Origin: Flavobacteriaceae bacterium
GTDB taxonomy: Bacteria; Bacteroidota; Bacteroidia; Flavobacteriales; Flavobacteriaceae
NCBI GenBank assembly: GCA_002690085.1
Contig: NZDM01000074.1
Span: 1-10,961 of the forward strand
Reading direction: 5' to 3'
DNA: 10,961 nucleotides
Shown here: piece by piece, positions 1 through 5,746 of the stretch
Layout of the letters: every line of letters starts with the position of its first letter
How positions within the stretch are numbered: the first letter of the stretch is position 1
Translations under genes and position numbers: made by a program
The notes under the pieces: generated by a model
Told to the model about the DNA's origin: nothing
Databases searched by the model: none
Seen by the model: the letters and a program-made list of their open reading frames with translations, nothing else

Positions 1-212
1 AGCCCTAAGTCAATTTCGTATTTTTTTAAGGTAAAGCACAAGAAAAAAACCACAGTACCAACCAGGTAAAATGTAAACACATAATCGGCCTTTTTTGAAA
101 AGGAATAATAGCAGCCTCTTATTAGAGCCGTTAGTGCTGTAAAATTGATTAAAAATCGAACGCACATTTTATAGAAGTCGTCGTCAAAAAAAGGGATTTC
201 AAAAAACTCCAT
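1..212 (-). CDS. DUF4956-type membrane protein, N-terminal part (cut by window edge)
   Basis: Reading the minus strand from an ATG at 212 gives 70 open codons that run off the left edge of the window. The peptide starts MEFFEIPFFDDDFYKM. It has two hydrophobic stretches (about residues 18-30 and 46-60) separated by a short basic segment SKKADYVFTFY, and then LKKYEIDLG. The order acidic N-terminus, TM, FSKK-DY-FTFYLV, TM, LKK-E-DLG is what I remember of the start of Bacteroidota DUF4956 inner-membrane proteins, whose function is not established. Some relatives sit beside polyphosphate or VTC-type genes, but that neighbourhood is not visible here. The gene follows lpxH on the same strand after 89 bases and has its own candidate promoter. 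Family recognition comes from memory of the N-terminus only, so the identity is moderately sure and the open frame itself is sure. Confidence 0.72.
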   Translation of the reverse strand, partial: MEFFEIPFFDDDFYKMCVRFLINFTALTALIRGCYYSFSKKADYVFTFYLVGTVVFFLCFTLKKYEIDLG

Positions 213-234
213 TTAATTAAATTGGTTAATTAGT

Positions 235-264
235 CCAAGATATTTATTTTGTTTCAATAAACAA
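235..264 (-). promoter_or_regulatory. Candidate promoter of the DUF4956 gene
   Basis: On the minus strand TTG (262-264) is followed after 19 bases by TATCTTGG (235-242). This matches the Bacteroidota consensus TTG / TAnnTTTG in seven of eight -7 positions and with the usual spacing. Transcription would begin about 16 bases before the ATG at 212. No transcript data are available; this is inferred from sequence. Confidence 0.4.
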
Positions 265-301
265 CTATACTTTTCAAAAATAAATCTAAAGGGCAGCATT
301 T

Positions 302-1069
302 TCAAGAATCTAATTTCTTTAATGAAAACGCTTCACCGTCAAAAATACCATAAGTATAGTGAGAGATCCAATCTCCTAAATTGATATAAGTTGATTCAGG
401 TTTAAGTACAACTTCTAGAGGAAGGTGCCTGTGGCCAAACACAAAATAATCAAAGTGCTTGTCTTTTAATTTTCTGCGCGCATATTGGGTCAACCACTCC
501 TTTTCATTTCCCATAAATTTAAGGTCGTCATCTCCAGAAATGAGTTTGTTTTTTAAAGACAAGTATTGGGCAAACCGCACCCCAAAGTCCGGGTGAAGCC
601 AGCGGTAAAGCCAGTTAAAGAATGAGTTTGTAAACACTCTTTTCAAGCGCTTATATCCTTTGTCATTTGGACCTAGGCCATCGCCATGGCCTATAAAAAA
701 AGTTTTGTTGTTTAATTCAAACTGTTGGGGCTTGTGGTATACTTCAATGTTAAATTCTTCCTCAAAGTAGCCCCGCATCCACATATCGTGATTGCCCACA
801 AAAAAGAGAATCTTAATCCCTTGGTCACTCAGCTCTGCCAACTTTCCCAACACTCTAGTGAAACCTTTTGGGATGACATGTTTGTATTCAAACCAGAAAT
901 CAAAGAGGTCTCCAAGGATGAACAAGACTTCGGCATCTTTTTTTATGTCATCCAACCACGCTACAAATTTTTCTTCACGGGGTTTAGAGGCCGCTTTTGT
1001 GGGCGCCCCGAAGTGATGGTCTGATGTGAAATAAATCTTTTTTCCCTTAGATATTCGAATGGTTTTCAT
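302..1069 (-). CDS. lpxH: UDP-2,3-diacylglucosamine diphosphatase (LpxH-type)
   Basis: The enzyme hydrolyses UDP-2,3-diacylglucosamine to lipid X and UMP, a step of lipid A synthesis at the cytoplasmic face of the inner membrane. The 255-residue product shows the calcineurin-like metallophosphatase motifs in order: D17-x-H19 (SDHHFG), G53-D54-LFD57, G92-N93-H94-D95, G127-H128-GDG and G212-H213-R-H215. These supply the two-metal site. Basic and aromatic residues between 137 and 160 (YKRLKRVFTNSFFNWLYRWLHP) fit the lipid-binding insertion of the family. Length is close to that of known LpxH proteins (about 240). The ATG at 1069 lies 5 bases after the stop of queD, so the two are probably cotranscribed. 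Relatives that act on other substrates share this fold, so the exact substrate is inferred. Confidence 0.88.
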   Translation of the reverse strand: MKTIRISKGKKIYFTSDHHFGAPTKAASKPREEKFVAWLDDIKKDAEVLFILGDLFDFWFEYKHVIPKGFTRVLGKLAELSDQGIKILFFVGNHDMWMRGYFEEEFNIEVYHKPQQFELNNKTFFIGHGDGLGPNDKGYKRLKRVFTNSFFNWLYRWLHPDFGVRFAQYLSLKNKLISGDDDLKFMGNEKEWLTQYARRKLKDKHFDYFVFGHRHLPLEVVLKPESTYINLGDWISHYTYGIFDGEAFSLKKLDS

Positions 1070-1074
1070 ACACT

Positions 1075-1527
1075 TTATTCATTATCACTCGCATACCACT
1101 CTGCATAGCAACTGGCAGTTTCTCGAAGTTTAAGGGCGTGTAAATGGATGTTAGCAGGTAAGCGTTTTTTAATTTTTTCAGCAAAATCAATGACCAGCAT
1201 CTCACTGGTAGGCTGGTAGTTAACAAGAACGACCTTATGCCCATTAGATTTCAAGTCTTCAGCCAGTTTTGAGTGTGGTGTGTTTTTGTTAAAGATCGTG
1301 GCGTGATCAAAGGGCGTTACAACGGCTTCTTTGACTATTTTTTTCAAATCAGAAAAATCCATAATCATCCCAAATTTTGGACTGCTGTCGTCCGTTATGG
1401 GGGTTCCAAATAATGTTACATTTAAACGGTAGCTATGCCCGTGAATGTTTTTACATTTCCCATCATGACCATATAGCGCGTGGCCGGTCTCAAAGGAAAA
1501 CTGTTTCGTAATTCTTATTTTGGACAT
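1075..1527 (-). CDS. queD: 6-carboxytetrahydropterin synthase (QueD/PTPS family)
   Basis: QueD converts 7,8-dihydroneopterin triphosphate to 6-carboxy-5,6,7,8-tetrahydropterin in the preQ0/queuosine tRNA-modification pathway (cytosol). From the ATG at 1527 the product has 150 residues. Zinc ligands are H16 (ETGHAL) and H29 and H31 (IHGHSY). The catalytic set is C25 (four residues before H29), the D74-H75 pair (TPFDHATI) and E136 (LRET). The frame is open upstream to a TTG at 1557, but that codon would lie at or upstream of the transcription start implied by a TAnnTTTG element at 1559-1566. MSKIRITKQFSFETGHAL also aligns with usual family N-termini, so I chose the ATG. It sits 5 bases before lpxH. 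No other queuosine genes are in the window. A pterin role other than queuosine cannot be excluded. Confidence 0.88.
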   Translation of the reverse strand: MSKIRITKQFSFETGHALYGHDGKCKNIHGHSYRLNVTLFGTPITDDSSPKFGMIMDFSDLKKIVKEAVVTPFDHATIFNKNTPHSKLAEDLKSNGHKVVLVNYQPTSEMLVIDFAEKIKKRLPANIHLHALKLRETASCYAEWYASDNE

Positions 1528-1558
1528 TTCTAATAATCTGTTTATAACAAAATCCAAA

Positions 1559-1566
1559 CAAAGTTA
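1559..1566 (-). promoter_or_regulatory. Candidate -7 element upstream of queD-lpxH
   Basis: The minus strand reads TAACTTTG, an exact match to the Bacteroidota -7 consensus TAnnTTTG. It overlaps the stop codon of the upstream MATE gene (1564-1566) and lies 31 bases before the queD ATG. No clear TTG -33 element is seen at the right spacing, so this is tentative. Confidence 0.3.
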
Positions 1567-2898
1567 GTGTTTTCGGGCTAGCGGTAAAAATTGTTTTCTA
1601 AATTTCACCACCAATGGCACCCCTCTGGCAACGATCCATAGTGTAAACGCCCACAGTATCCCGTGCAACTTGAGCTCTAAATAATGACCTAAAAGTAGGG
1701 CAGGGATGAACACCAAAAAAGTGGCAGCAAACAATACGTTTCTCAAGGCTTTCATTTTTCCAAGCCCTTTAAAGATGCCATCAAATACAAAAGTAATTGC
1801 ACAGAGGGGTTGCATGGCTAAAACAATCCAAAACACCTCGTAAAAATCCTCTAAAACTTTTGGGTCTGATGTAAACATTACACCTACATATTTGTAAAAA
1901 AGCCCTCCCAATCCAGCCATTATGAGTCCCACAAGAACCGCTTTTTTGGCGAGTCGTTGGCTTAATTCAATCAAGGTTTCAAATTGTTTAGCCCCGAAAA
2001 GTTTACCAGATAAAATATTTCCAGCACTGGCATAGCCATCTACAGCAAAAGCTGCAAAAAACCACAAATTGATGACAATGGTATAGGCGGCAATGTAGTT
2101 TGTGCCGTAGCCCGTTGCAAAACTTGTAGCAAAGTAAAGGGCGAGGTTGAGAGCCAGCGTCCGTAGAATTAGGTTGCCAATCATCATTAAAAATTTTGGA
2201 AGCTCTTTATTTATGGGGCCTTTAATTTTTAATGTAATGGGTGTGTTTTTTAAAACTAGTGCGGTAGCCATGATCGCCATTAGGGCTTGAGACAAAACGC
2301 TTGCCAAGGCGGCACCTTTAAGGTTCATAGGCTCTATAACATTCGTAATTCCATAGACCAATACAAGGTCTAAAACAATATTTATAGCGGTCCCAATGAT
2401 GGCAATCACCATGGGATGGTAAGTGTTTTGTAGCCCTCGAAACACCCCAAAAACAGCAAATGTGTAGAGGGTGAATGGAAAACCAATGATCCGAATTTTA
2501 TAATAGTCAACGCTGTAATCCAATAGCACCCCCGAAGCGTTATAAAATTTAAATATAGCCTCACTAAAAGGAATGGTAGCTGCGCAAATCAAAACGCTTA
2601 ACATGAGAATGATGACAATGGCTTGCGCCGGAAGGCTTTTCACCTCTTTGAGTTTGTTTGCACCAAGGTATTGGGAAATAATTGAAGAAATGGCTGAACG
2701 AGACTGTCCTAAGACCCAAATGAGCATGGATAAAAAAGAAGAAACAATGCCAACCGCTGCTAGAGAAATAGTAGCATTTAAAGGCATATGGCCAACAATG
2801 GCAGCATCTGTTAGTGATAAAATTGGTTCGGAAACACCCGTAATAATGGCCGGTATGGCCAGCTGGTTGATTTGTTTGTTGCTAACATTAGTATTCAA
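1564..2898 (-). CDS. MATE-family efflux transporter, DinF branch
   Basis: This is a cation-coupled multidrug or metabolite exporter of the inner membrane. The 444-residue product has about twelve hydrophobic segments and the two-half layout of the MATE family. Visible family motifs are LTDAAIVGH with D31 in the first helix, GVFRGLQNTYHP (151-162, the DinF-like 'G-x-x-RGxQ-T' motif), NIVLDLVLVYG (173-183) and KGAALASVLSQ (194-204). Length is normal for the family. The start is unusual: the first codon is TTG at 2898. A TAG stop lies two codons upstream, and the next in-frame ATG is at residue 38, inside the first helix, so TTG is the only start that keeps the protein whole. The neighbouring queD begins just after its stop on the same strand. 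The transported substrate cannot be told from sequence. Confidence 0.87.
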   Translation of the reverse strand: MNTNVSNKQINQLAIPAIITGVSEPILSLTDAAIVGHMPLNATISLAAVGIVSSFLSMLIWVLGQSRSAISSIISQYLGANKLKEVKSLPAQAIVIILMLSVLICAATIPFSEAIFKFYNASGVLLDYSVDYYKIRIIGFPFTLYTFAVFGVFRGLQNTYHPMVIAIIGTAINIVLDLVLVYGITNVIEPMNLKGAALASVLSQALMAIMATALVLKNTPITLKIKGPINKELPKFLMMIGNLILRTLALNLALYFATSFATGYGTNYIAAYTIVINLWFFAAFAVDGYASAGNILSGKLFGAKQFETLIELSQRLAKKAVLVGLIMAGLGGLFYKYVGVMFTSDPKVLEDFYEVFWIVLAMQPLCAITFVFDGIFKGLGKMKALRNVLFAATFLVFIPALLLGHYLELKLHGILWAFTLWIVARGVPLVVKFRKQFLPLARKH

Positions 2899-2915
2899 AG
2901 TCTATAAATTGACCA

Positions 2916-2923
2916 CAAAATTA
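2916..2923 (-). promoter_or_regulatory. Candidate -7 element of the MATE gene
   Basis: The minus strand reads TAATTTTG, an exact TAnnTTTG match 17 bases before the TTG start at 2898, in the 48-base gap after the esterase gene. No convincing -33 TTG is seen. The position supports the TTG start and a transcript separate from that of the esterase. Confidence 0.33.
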
Positions 2924-2946
2924 GTTAAAATAGAATAAATAATATT

Positions 2947-4164
2947 TTAATTTATCAATCCATTGAGGTCGTAATTAGAGAAAAATTCCCAAATAATAGC
3001 ACTAGAATCAATGTCTGCGTTTTGAAACCAGTTATGCTGTCCTCCAAAAACTTTGTAATGTTTTACAATGGTTCCATTGGTACCATTATTATAGATTATC
3101 TCATCCACTGTTAGGTTGTTATTGAGATTCACGTCATCTAAAGTATTTATATCTGGTGTGTCTGAACACGCATTGTTCATAACCCAATAATCCAAGACTT
3201 CTTCAATGGAGGTATTCCATGCCTGCACGCCATCATATGGAACTACAGCATCATTAGTCCCATGAATTTGCAACACAGGAACTTCCCTAATAGGGCTACA
3301 TTCTTCTAAAGTTTCTGTAGTCATTGAGCCAGTAACAGAAGCAATAGCTGCAATTTTATCACTCAATTGACAAGCTAGTAAAAAGCTCATAAACCCGCCG
3401 TTAGACATACCTGTTGCATATATTCTATCAGAGTTAATAGAGTATATTTCCGACAAATATGCTGTTAGAAAATTAACGAAGCCCACGTCGTCTGTAGTGC
3501 TACCGTTTGTAAATCCGCCAACATTCCAATGCGGAGCTATGTTTAAAAAGTCTGTGCCTTGAGGGTATACCGCTATAAAATTTTCTTGATCGGCAATGAG
3601 ATTAAAACCGGTACTATTCATCGTTGAAGTGTTTGATCCGCCAAGACCATGAAAAACAAACAACACTGGAGTCGGGTTTTCATGGGCATACGATTCTGGG
3701 ACATAAACTATGAAATCACGATCATAACCCTGGAACTCAACGTTATACTCATTAATCCCATAGTTAATGGGTGTGTTGTTTTGCCCCGTGGTAAAACTAA
3801 TTTCATTCCCGTAGTGTTCTCCCAATGAATTCGCAACAAAAGACCTAACGTAATATGTTGTTTCAGCAGCGAGGCCATTCAGTGTGGCACTTATGTTTGT
3901 CCCCGTATCTGTAATTAAATTATCATCAATATTGGGTGTGCTGCTGTTGGCATAAACAAAGCCTTGTTGCGCACCAAGTGGTATCTCGCAATTCTCAGAA
4001 ACAATGCTAATACTTCCTGTTAAGCGGGCGGAATTAGCGGTCACGTTTTCAGCCTCATTTGTTTCTAAGTTATGCTCAACAATACAAGGCGCAGCCCCTT
4101 CATCGGATGTACAGCAAAAGACAGTCAAAAACAATCCAAGTGTTAGTAGTTTCAAATTTCTCAT
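2947..4164 (-). CDS. Secreted alpha/beta-hydrolase esterase (PHB depolymerase / feruloyl esterase-like) with FN3-like domain
   Basis: The 405-residue product is probably an exported, surface- or periplasm-located esterase. It begins with a signal sequence (residues 1-18, MRNLKLLTLGLFLTVFCC). The adjacent C17/C18 followed by TSDEG suggest a lipoprotein, though the box V-F-C-C is degenerate. Residues about 37-127 resemble a fibronectin III-like fold common in Bacteroidota surface proteins (NSARLTGSI, GLAAETTYYVRSFVAN, GNEISFTTG). Residues 140-400 are an alpha/beta-hydrolase of the LpqC/PHB depolymerase type: oxyanion segment VFHGLGG (170-176), nucleophile S254 in GMSNGG, acid D305 in HGTND and base H377 in GGQHNW. 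The family cleaves ester bonds of polyhydroxyalkanoates, feruloyl- or acetyl-polysaccharides. The actual substrate is unknown, and no polysaccharide-utilisation genes are nearby. Confidence 0.82.
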   Translation of the reverse strand: MRNLKLLTLGLFLTVFCCTSDEGAAPCIVEHNLETNEAENVTANSARLTGSISIVSENCEIPLGAQQGFVYANSSTPNIDDNLITDTGTNISATLNGLAAETTYYVRSFVANSLGEHYGNEISFTTGQNNTPINYGINEYNVEFQGYDRDFIVYVPESYAHENPTPVLFVFHGLGGSNTSTMNSTGFNLIADQENFIAVYPQGTDFLNIAPHWNVGGFTNGSTTDDVGFVNFLTAYLSEIYSINSDRIYATGMSNGGFMSFLLACQLSDKIAAIASVTGSMTTETLEECSPIREVPVLQIHGTNDAVVPYDGVQAWNTSIEEVLDYWVMNNACSDTPDINTLDDVNLNNNLTVDEIIYNNGTNGTIVKHYKVFGGQHNWFQNADIDSSAIIWEFFSNYDLNGLIN

Positions 4165-4189
4165 AAATTGTTCTTTATATTGAAAGGCT

Positions 4190-4261
4190 TCATAAAAGTA
4201 CGTTTATTTGTTCAATGTCTTGTAATTCAAAGTTTCCGTCTTCGCTCAAGTGGGCATAAAT
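4190..4261 (-). other. Short open stretch resembling a gene tail (possible relic)
   Basis: Between the divergent esterase and nitroreductase genes the minus strand has 23 sense codons ending in TGA. They read IYAHLSEDGNFELQDIEQINVL-L, with a TAA directly upstream and no ATG. Amino-acid use looks coding-like (mixed acidic and hydrophobic, no runs). It could be the leftover 3' end of a lost gene or chance. I do not recognise a family. Confidence 0.15.
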
Positions 4262-4332
4262 TTAGTTTAAGTCAGAGGATTTATTGAGCTTAATATTTTT
4301 TTGATTTACTTATTTATATGAATTCTAAACAT

Positions 4333-4340
4333 TAACTTTA
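4333..4340 (+). promoter_or_regulatory. Candidate -7 element of the nitroreductase gene
   Basis: TAACTTTA matches TAnnTTTG in seven of eight positions and ends 17 bases before the ATG at 4358, the same distance range as the other elements in this window. No TTG is found at the expected -33 position. Confidence 0.25.
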
Positions 4341-4357
4341 TAGCTATTTAAAATATC

Positions 4358-4924
4358 ATGGACATCAATAAACTTATCGCAATTAGACGCGCGGTCTATC
4401 CCACCCAATATAATAAGGGTGAAATAGATAAAGAGACCTTAGAGCAATTGCTTGAAAACGCCAACATGGCGCCTACACATAAAATGACACAACCTTGGTT
4501 CTTTAAGGTTTATAAAAATGAAGCAAAAGCCCGTCTAGGACAGGCCATGGTTCAAGCCATGGAAGCACATAATCCAGATGACCTAAGGTTCGATTTCAAG
4601 AAAAAAAAGACACTCGAAAAATGTCGCTTAAGTAATTGTATTTTAGGTATTTTTATGAAGCGAAGTACTGCGGTTTCAATACCTGAATGGGAAGAGATTG
4701 CCGCTGTGGCCATGGCGGTTCAAAACATTTGGCTCAGTTGTGTCGATCAAAAAATTGGCTGCTATTGGAGCAGTCCCCAATATACAGCACAGATGCATTC
4801 ATTTTTTGACTTGAATGCAAACGAGCGCTGTTTAGGGCTTATGTATATGGGAAAGTTTGACCACACCACACTTCCTATAAAAGAACGAGTGAGTATGGCT
4901 TCAAAGGTTGAGTGGCTGGTTTAA
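4358..4924 (+). CDS. Nitroreductase-family flavoprotein
   Basis: This is an FMN-dependent NAD(P)H oxidoreductase of the nitroreductase superfamily, of the compact single-domain kind (188 residues, like YdjA). Visible family features are I-RRAV near the N-terminus (R10-R11, FMN phosphate contact), NANMAPTHKMTQPWFF (35-49, the 'A-P-S/T-H-x-x-x-P-W' FMN-contact segment), EEIAAVAMAVQNIWLSC (112-128, the conserved helix with a gap before G134-C-YWSS) and a C-terminal LGLMYMGKF (159-167, the conserved hydrophobic strand ending in G). The ATG at 4358 matches the family N-terminus. It is a lone gene, with a divergent esterase on one side and non-coding sequence on the other. Natural substrates of this family are rarely known; nitro-compounds or quinones are only typical laboratory substrates. 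Confidence 0.88.
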   Translation: MDINKLIAIRRAVYPTQYNKGEIDKETLEQLLENANMAPTHKMTQPWFFKVYKNEAKARLGQAMVQAMEAHNPDDLRFDFKKKKTLEKCRLSNCILGIFMKRSTAVSIPEWEEIAAVAMAVQNIWLSCVDQKIGCYWSSPQYTAQMHSFFDLNANERCLGLMYMGKFDHTTLPIKERVSMASKVEWLV

Positions 4925-5018
4925 AACTCAAAGAAGAAGATATGCCTATGTTTTAGGATTATTTAAGAAATTGACCAAGTGAAGTGTCTTTTTCATTTAG
5001 TTAGCTTTAAATATATGC

Positions 5019-5108
5019 TTAACATCCAAGCACATTACATATCCATCCTACACAAGTGAATAAGGACAATGTAAAAAGTACTGAAAATAAAATCTTGATT
5101 TTTTTCAT
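5019..5108 (-). CDS. Small Cys-containing peptide with signal-like N-terminus (29 residues, unknown)
   Basis: An ATG at 5108 opens 29 codons ending in TAA. The product begins MKKIKILFSVLFTLSLFTC and ends VGWICNVLGC. It has a positively charged start (K2, K3, K5), a hydrophobic core (residues 6-17) and a Cys at 19 in the context L-F-T-C, which resembles a relaxed Bacteroidota lipoprotein box. After cleavage an 11-residue peptide with three cysteines (C19, C24, C29) would remain. Alternatively it is a single-TM micropeptide. The ATG is preceded by TACTAACTA and, about 15-20 bases upstream, TAACTTGT, a weak -7-like match. It is too short to judge by composition and I know no family. It may be chance, but the charge-hydrophobic-Cys order makes a real gene plausible. 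Confidence 0.35.
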   Translation of the reverse strand: MKKIKILFSVLFTLSLFTCVGWICNVLGC

Positions 5109-5240
5109 TAGTTAGTATTTTTCCACAAGTTAAGAAAACTTTTTAAAGTTCAGTAGCTTTGGCGTGTTGGGAAAACAACTAAAAGCTATGTTTAGTTAAA
5201 TTAGTTCCACAAGAGTGCCAAACAAATGCTAATAATATTA

Positions 5241-5248
5241 TAAGTTTG
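5241..5248 (+). promoter_or_regulatory. Candidate -7 element upstream of tRNA-Ala
   Basis: TAAGTTTG is an exact TAnnTTTG match. It would start transcription near 5255, about 46 bases before the tRNA, leaving a short 5' leader to be trimmed by RNase P. No matching -33 TTG is visible. Confidence 0.28.
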
Positions 5249-5300
5249 TAACAGTATTTTCTTTAATGCCTTTTAACTCTAAGAACATATATCAAGTAAT

Positions 5301-5374
5301 GGGGATGTAGCTCAGTTGGCTAGAGCGCTTGACTGGCAGTCAAGAGGTCGTCGGTTCGAATCCGATCTTCTCCA
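5301..5374 (+). tRNA. tRNA-Ala(GGC)
   Basis: The 74-base sequence folds as a cloverleaf. The anticodon stem is CTTGA/TCAAG around the loop CTGGCAG, giving anticodon GGC (5335-5337), which reads GCC/GCU alanine codons. The T arm is GTCGG-TTCGAAT-CCGAT and the D arm is GCTC...GAGC. The acceptor stem has the G3-U70 wobble that is the alanine identity element, and the discriminator base is A73. CCA is not encoded. The acceptor stem has a T-T mismatch at pair 6-67. A hairpin terminator follows at 5406-5432. Confidence 0.96.
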
Positions 5375-5396
5375 CTAGTGTCACCGCTACACTACT

Positions 5397-5660
5397 TTAA
5401 CCTTTAAACCTTTGAGAAATCGGAGGTTTTTTCTTTGGGCTAGGGTTGAACTTTGATTCTTTTTTTTGTTCTCTTATATAAATCCAATATCCAGTATAAG
5501 CCACTGCCAAAAAAAGTAAAGTGTATAAAAAAAGTGCAATCCCGTTGCGATCTGCCAAAAAAAGTTCTGAAATGGATAAGGTTTTAGCGTCCCCGGCTCT
5601 TAAAAATAAAGCAGCAGCGAAACAACTGGCTGTCATTGCGATATGTCTTTTTAAATGCAT
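5397..5660 (-). CDS. Small membrane protein of unknown function, divergent from arsR
   Basis: From the ATG at 5660 the product has 87 residues. The open frame extends to a TTG at 5702, but that would add a charged, non-conserved-looking 14 residues ahead of a typical MHLKRHIAMTA start. Two hydrophobic segments are visible: about 8-20 (AMTASCFAAALFL), possibly a membrane anchor or uncleaved signal, and about 40-61 (GIALFLYTLLFLAVAYTGYWIYI). A basic, proline-containing tail follows (EQKKESKF...KKKPPISQRFKG). This predicts a two-pass inner-membrane protein with a cytosolic tail. I do not recognise the family. It is transcribed away from the arsenic operon, and its presumed -33 region overlaps the presumed ArsR operator, so co-regulation by arsenite is possible. 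Its last codons contain the tRNA-Ala terminator hairpin. Confidence 0.6.
   Translation of the reverse strand: MHLKRHIAMTASCFAAALFLRAGDAKTLSISELFLADRNGIALFLYTLLFLAVAYTGYWIYIREQKKESKFNPSPKKKPPISQRFKG
5406..5432 (+). terminator. Intrinsic terminator of tRNA-Ala
   Basis: AAACCTTTG (5406-5414) pairs with CGGAGGTTT (5421-5429) over nine base pairs, two of them G-T, around the loop AGAAAT. A run of six T (5427-5432) begins within the 3' arm. It lies 31 bases after the tRNA end and inside the 3' coding end of the minus-strand membrane-protein gene. Confidence 0.55.
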
Positions 5661-5684
5661 ATTTGTAAACTTACAATATTTTCT

Positions 5685-5714
5685 CCAATATATTTTTCCC
5701 AAGAATCACATTAA
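5685..5714 (-). promoter_or_regulatory. Candidate promoter of the small membrane-protein gene
   Basis: On the minus strand TATATTGG (5685-5692) matches the -7 consensus in seven of eight positions and ends 24 bases before the ATG at 5660. The trinucleotide 19 bases upstream (5712-5714) is TTA rather than TTG. It falls at the edge of the palindrome at 5711-5732, so a bound regulator could block this promoter too. Confidence 0.28.
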
Positions 5715-5732
5715 TCGTAATATTGCAATTAA
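5711..5732 (+). promoter_or_regulatory. Candidate ArsR operator overlapping the arsR -7 element
   Basis: The 22 bases form an imperfect palindrome: half-site TTAATCGTAAT and its partner ATTGCAATTAA are complementary at 18 of 22 positions. Within it TAATATTG (5718-5725) matches the -7 consensus in seven of eight positions and lies 21 bases before the arsR ATG. This placement is what autorepression by ArsR would need: the repressor would cover the promoter until arsenite binds. Being the operator is inferred from symmetry and position. Confidence 0.45.
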
Positions 5733-5746
5733 TTAAATTATCATTT

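Larger units (their letters stand above)
4925..5300. other. Mostly non-coding stretch before tRNA-Ala
   Basis: These 376 bases are AT-rich and hold one plausible short gene (minus strand, 5019-5108) and a TAnnTTTG element (5241-5248). There are also two small hairpin-forming repeats: a perfect AACTTT-TT-AAAGTT at 5137-5150, and TAGCTTT (5154-5160) paired with AAAGCTA (5182-5188), with an inner GTTG/CAAC. TTCCACAAG occurs twice (about 5121 and 5205). I see no further coding sequence, transposon or RNA family. Confidence 0.5.

Noticed and set aside
725..1024. Plus-strand open frame of 99 codons opposite lpxH, and a second overlapping one at 792-1016
   Set aside because: Both lie entirely within the well-supported lpxH gene in other frames and show no recognisable protein features.
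2573..2938. Plus-strand open frame of 121 codons opposite the MATE gene
   Set aside because: It is antisense to a conserved transporter, its N-terminus is rich in Met and Ala from complementary codons, and it matches no family pattern.
5154..5188. Hairpin TAGCTTT/AAAGCTA with an inner GTTG/CAAC, considered as a terminator or regulatory RNA
   Set aside because: It is interrupted by unpaired bases and has no T tract on either strand; no RNA family is recognisable.
5256..5285. Minus-strand mini-frame MFLELKGIKENTVTNL upstream of the small peptide gene
   Set aside because: Only 16 codons between stops, with no promoter or partner; chance is more likely.
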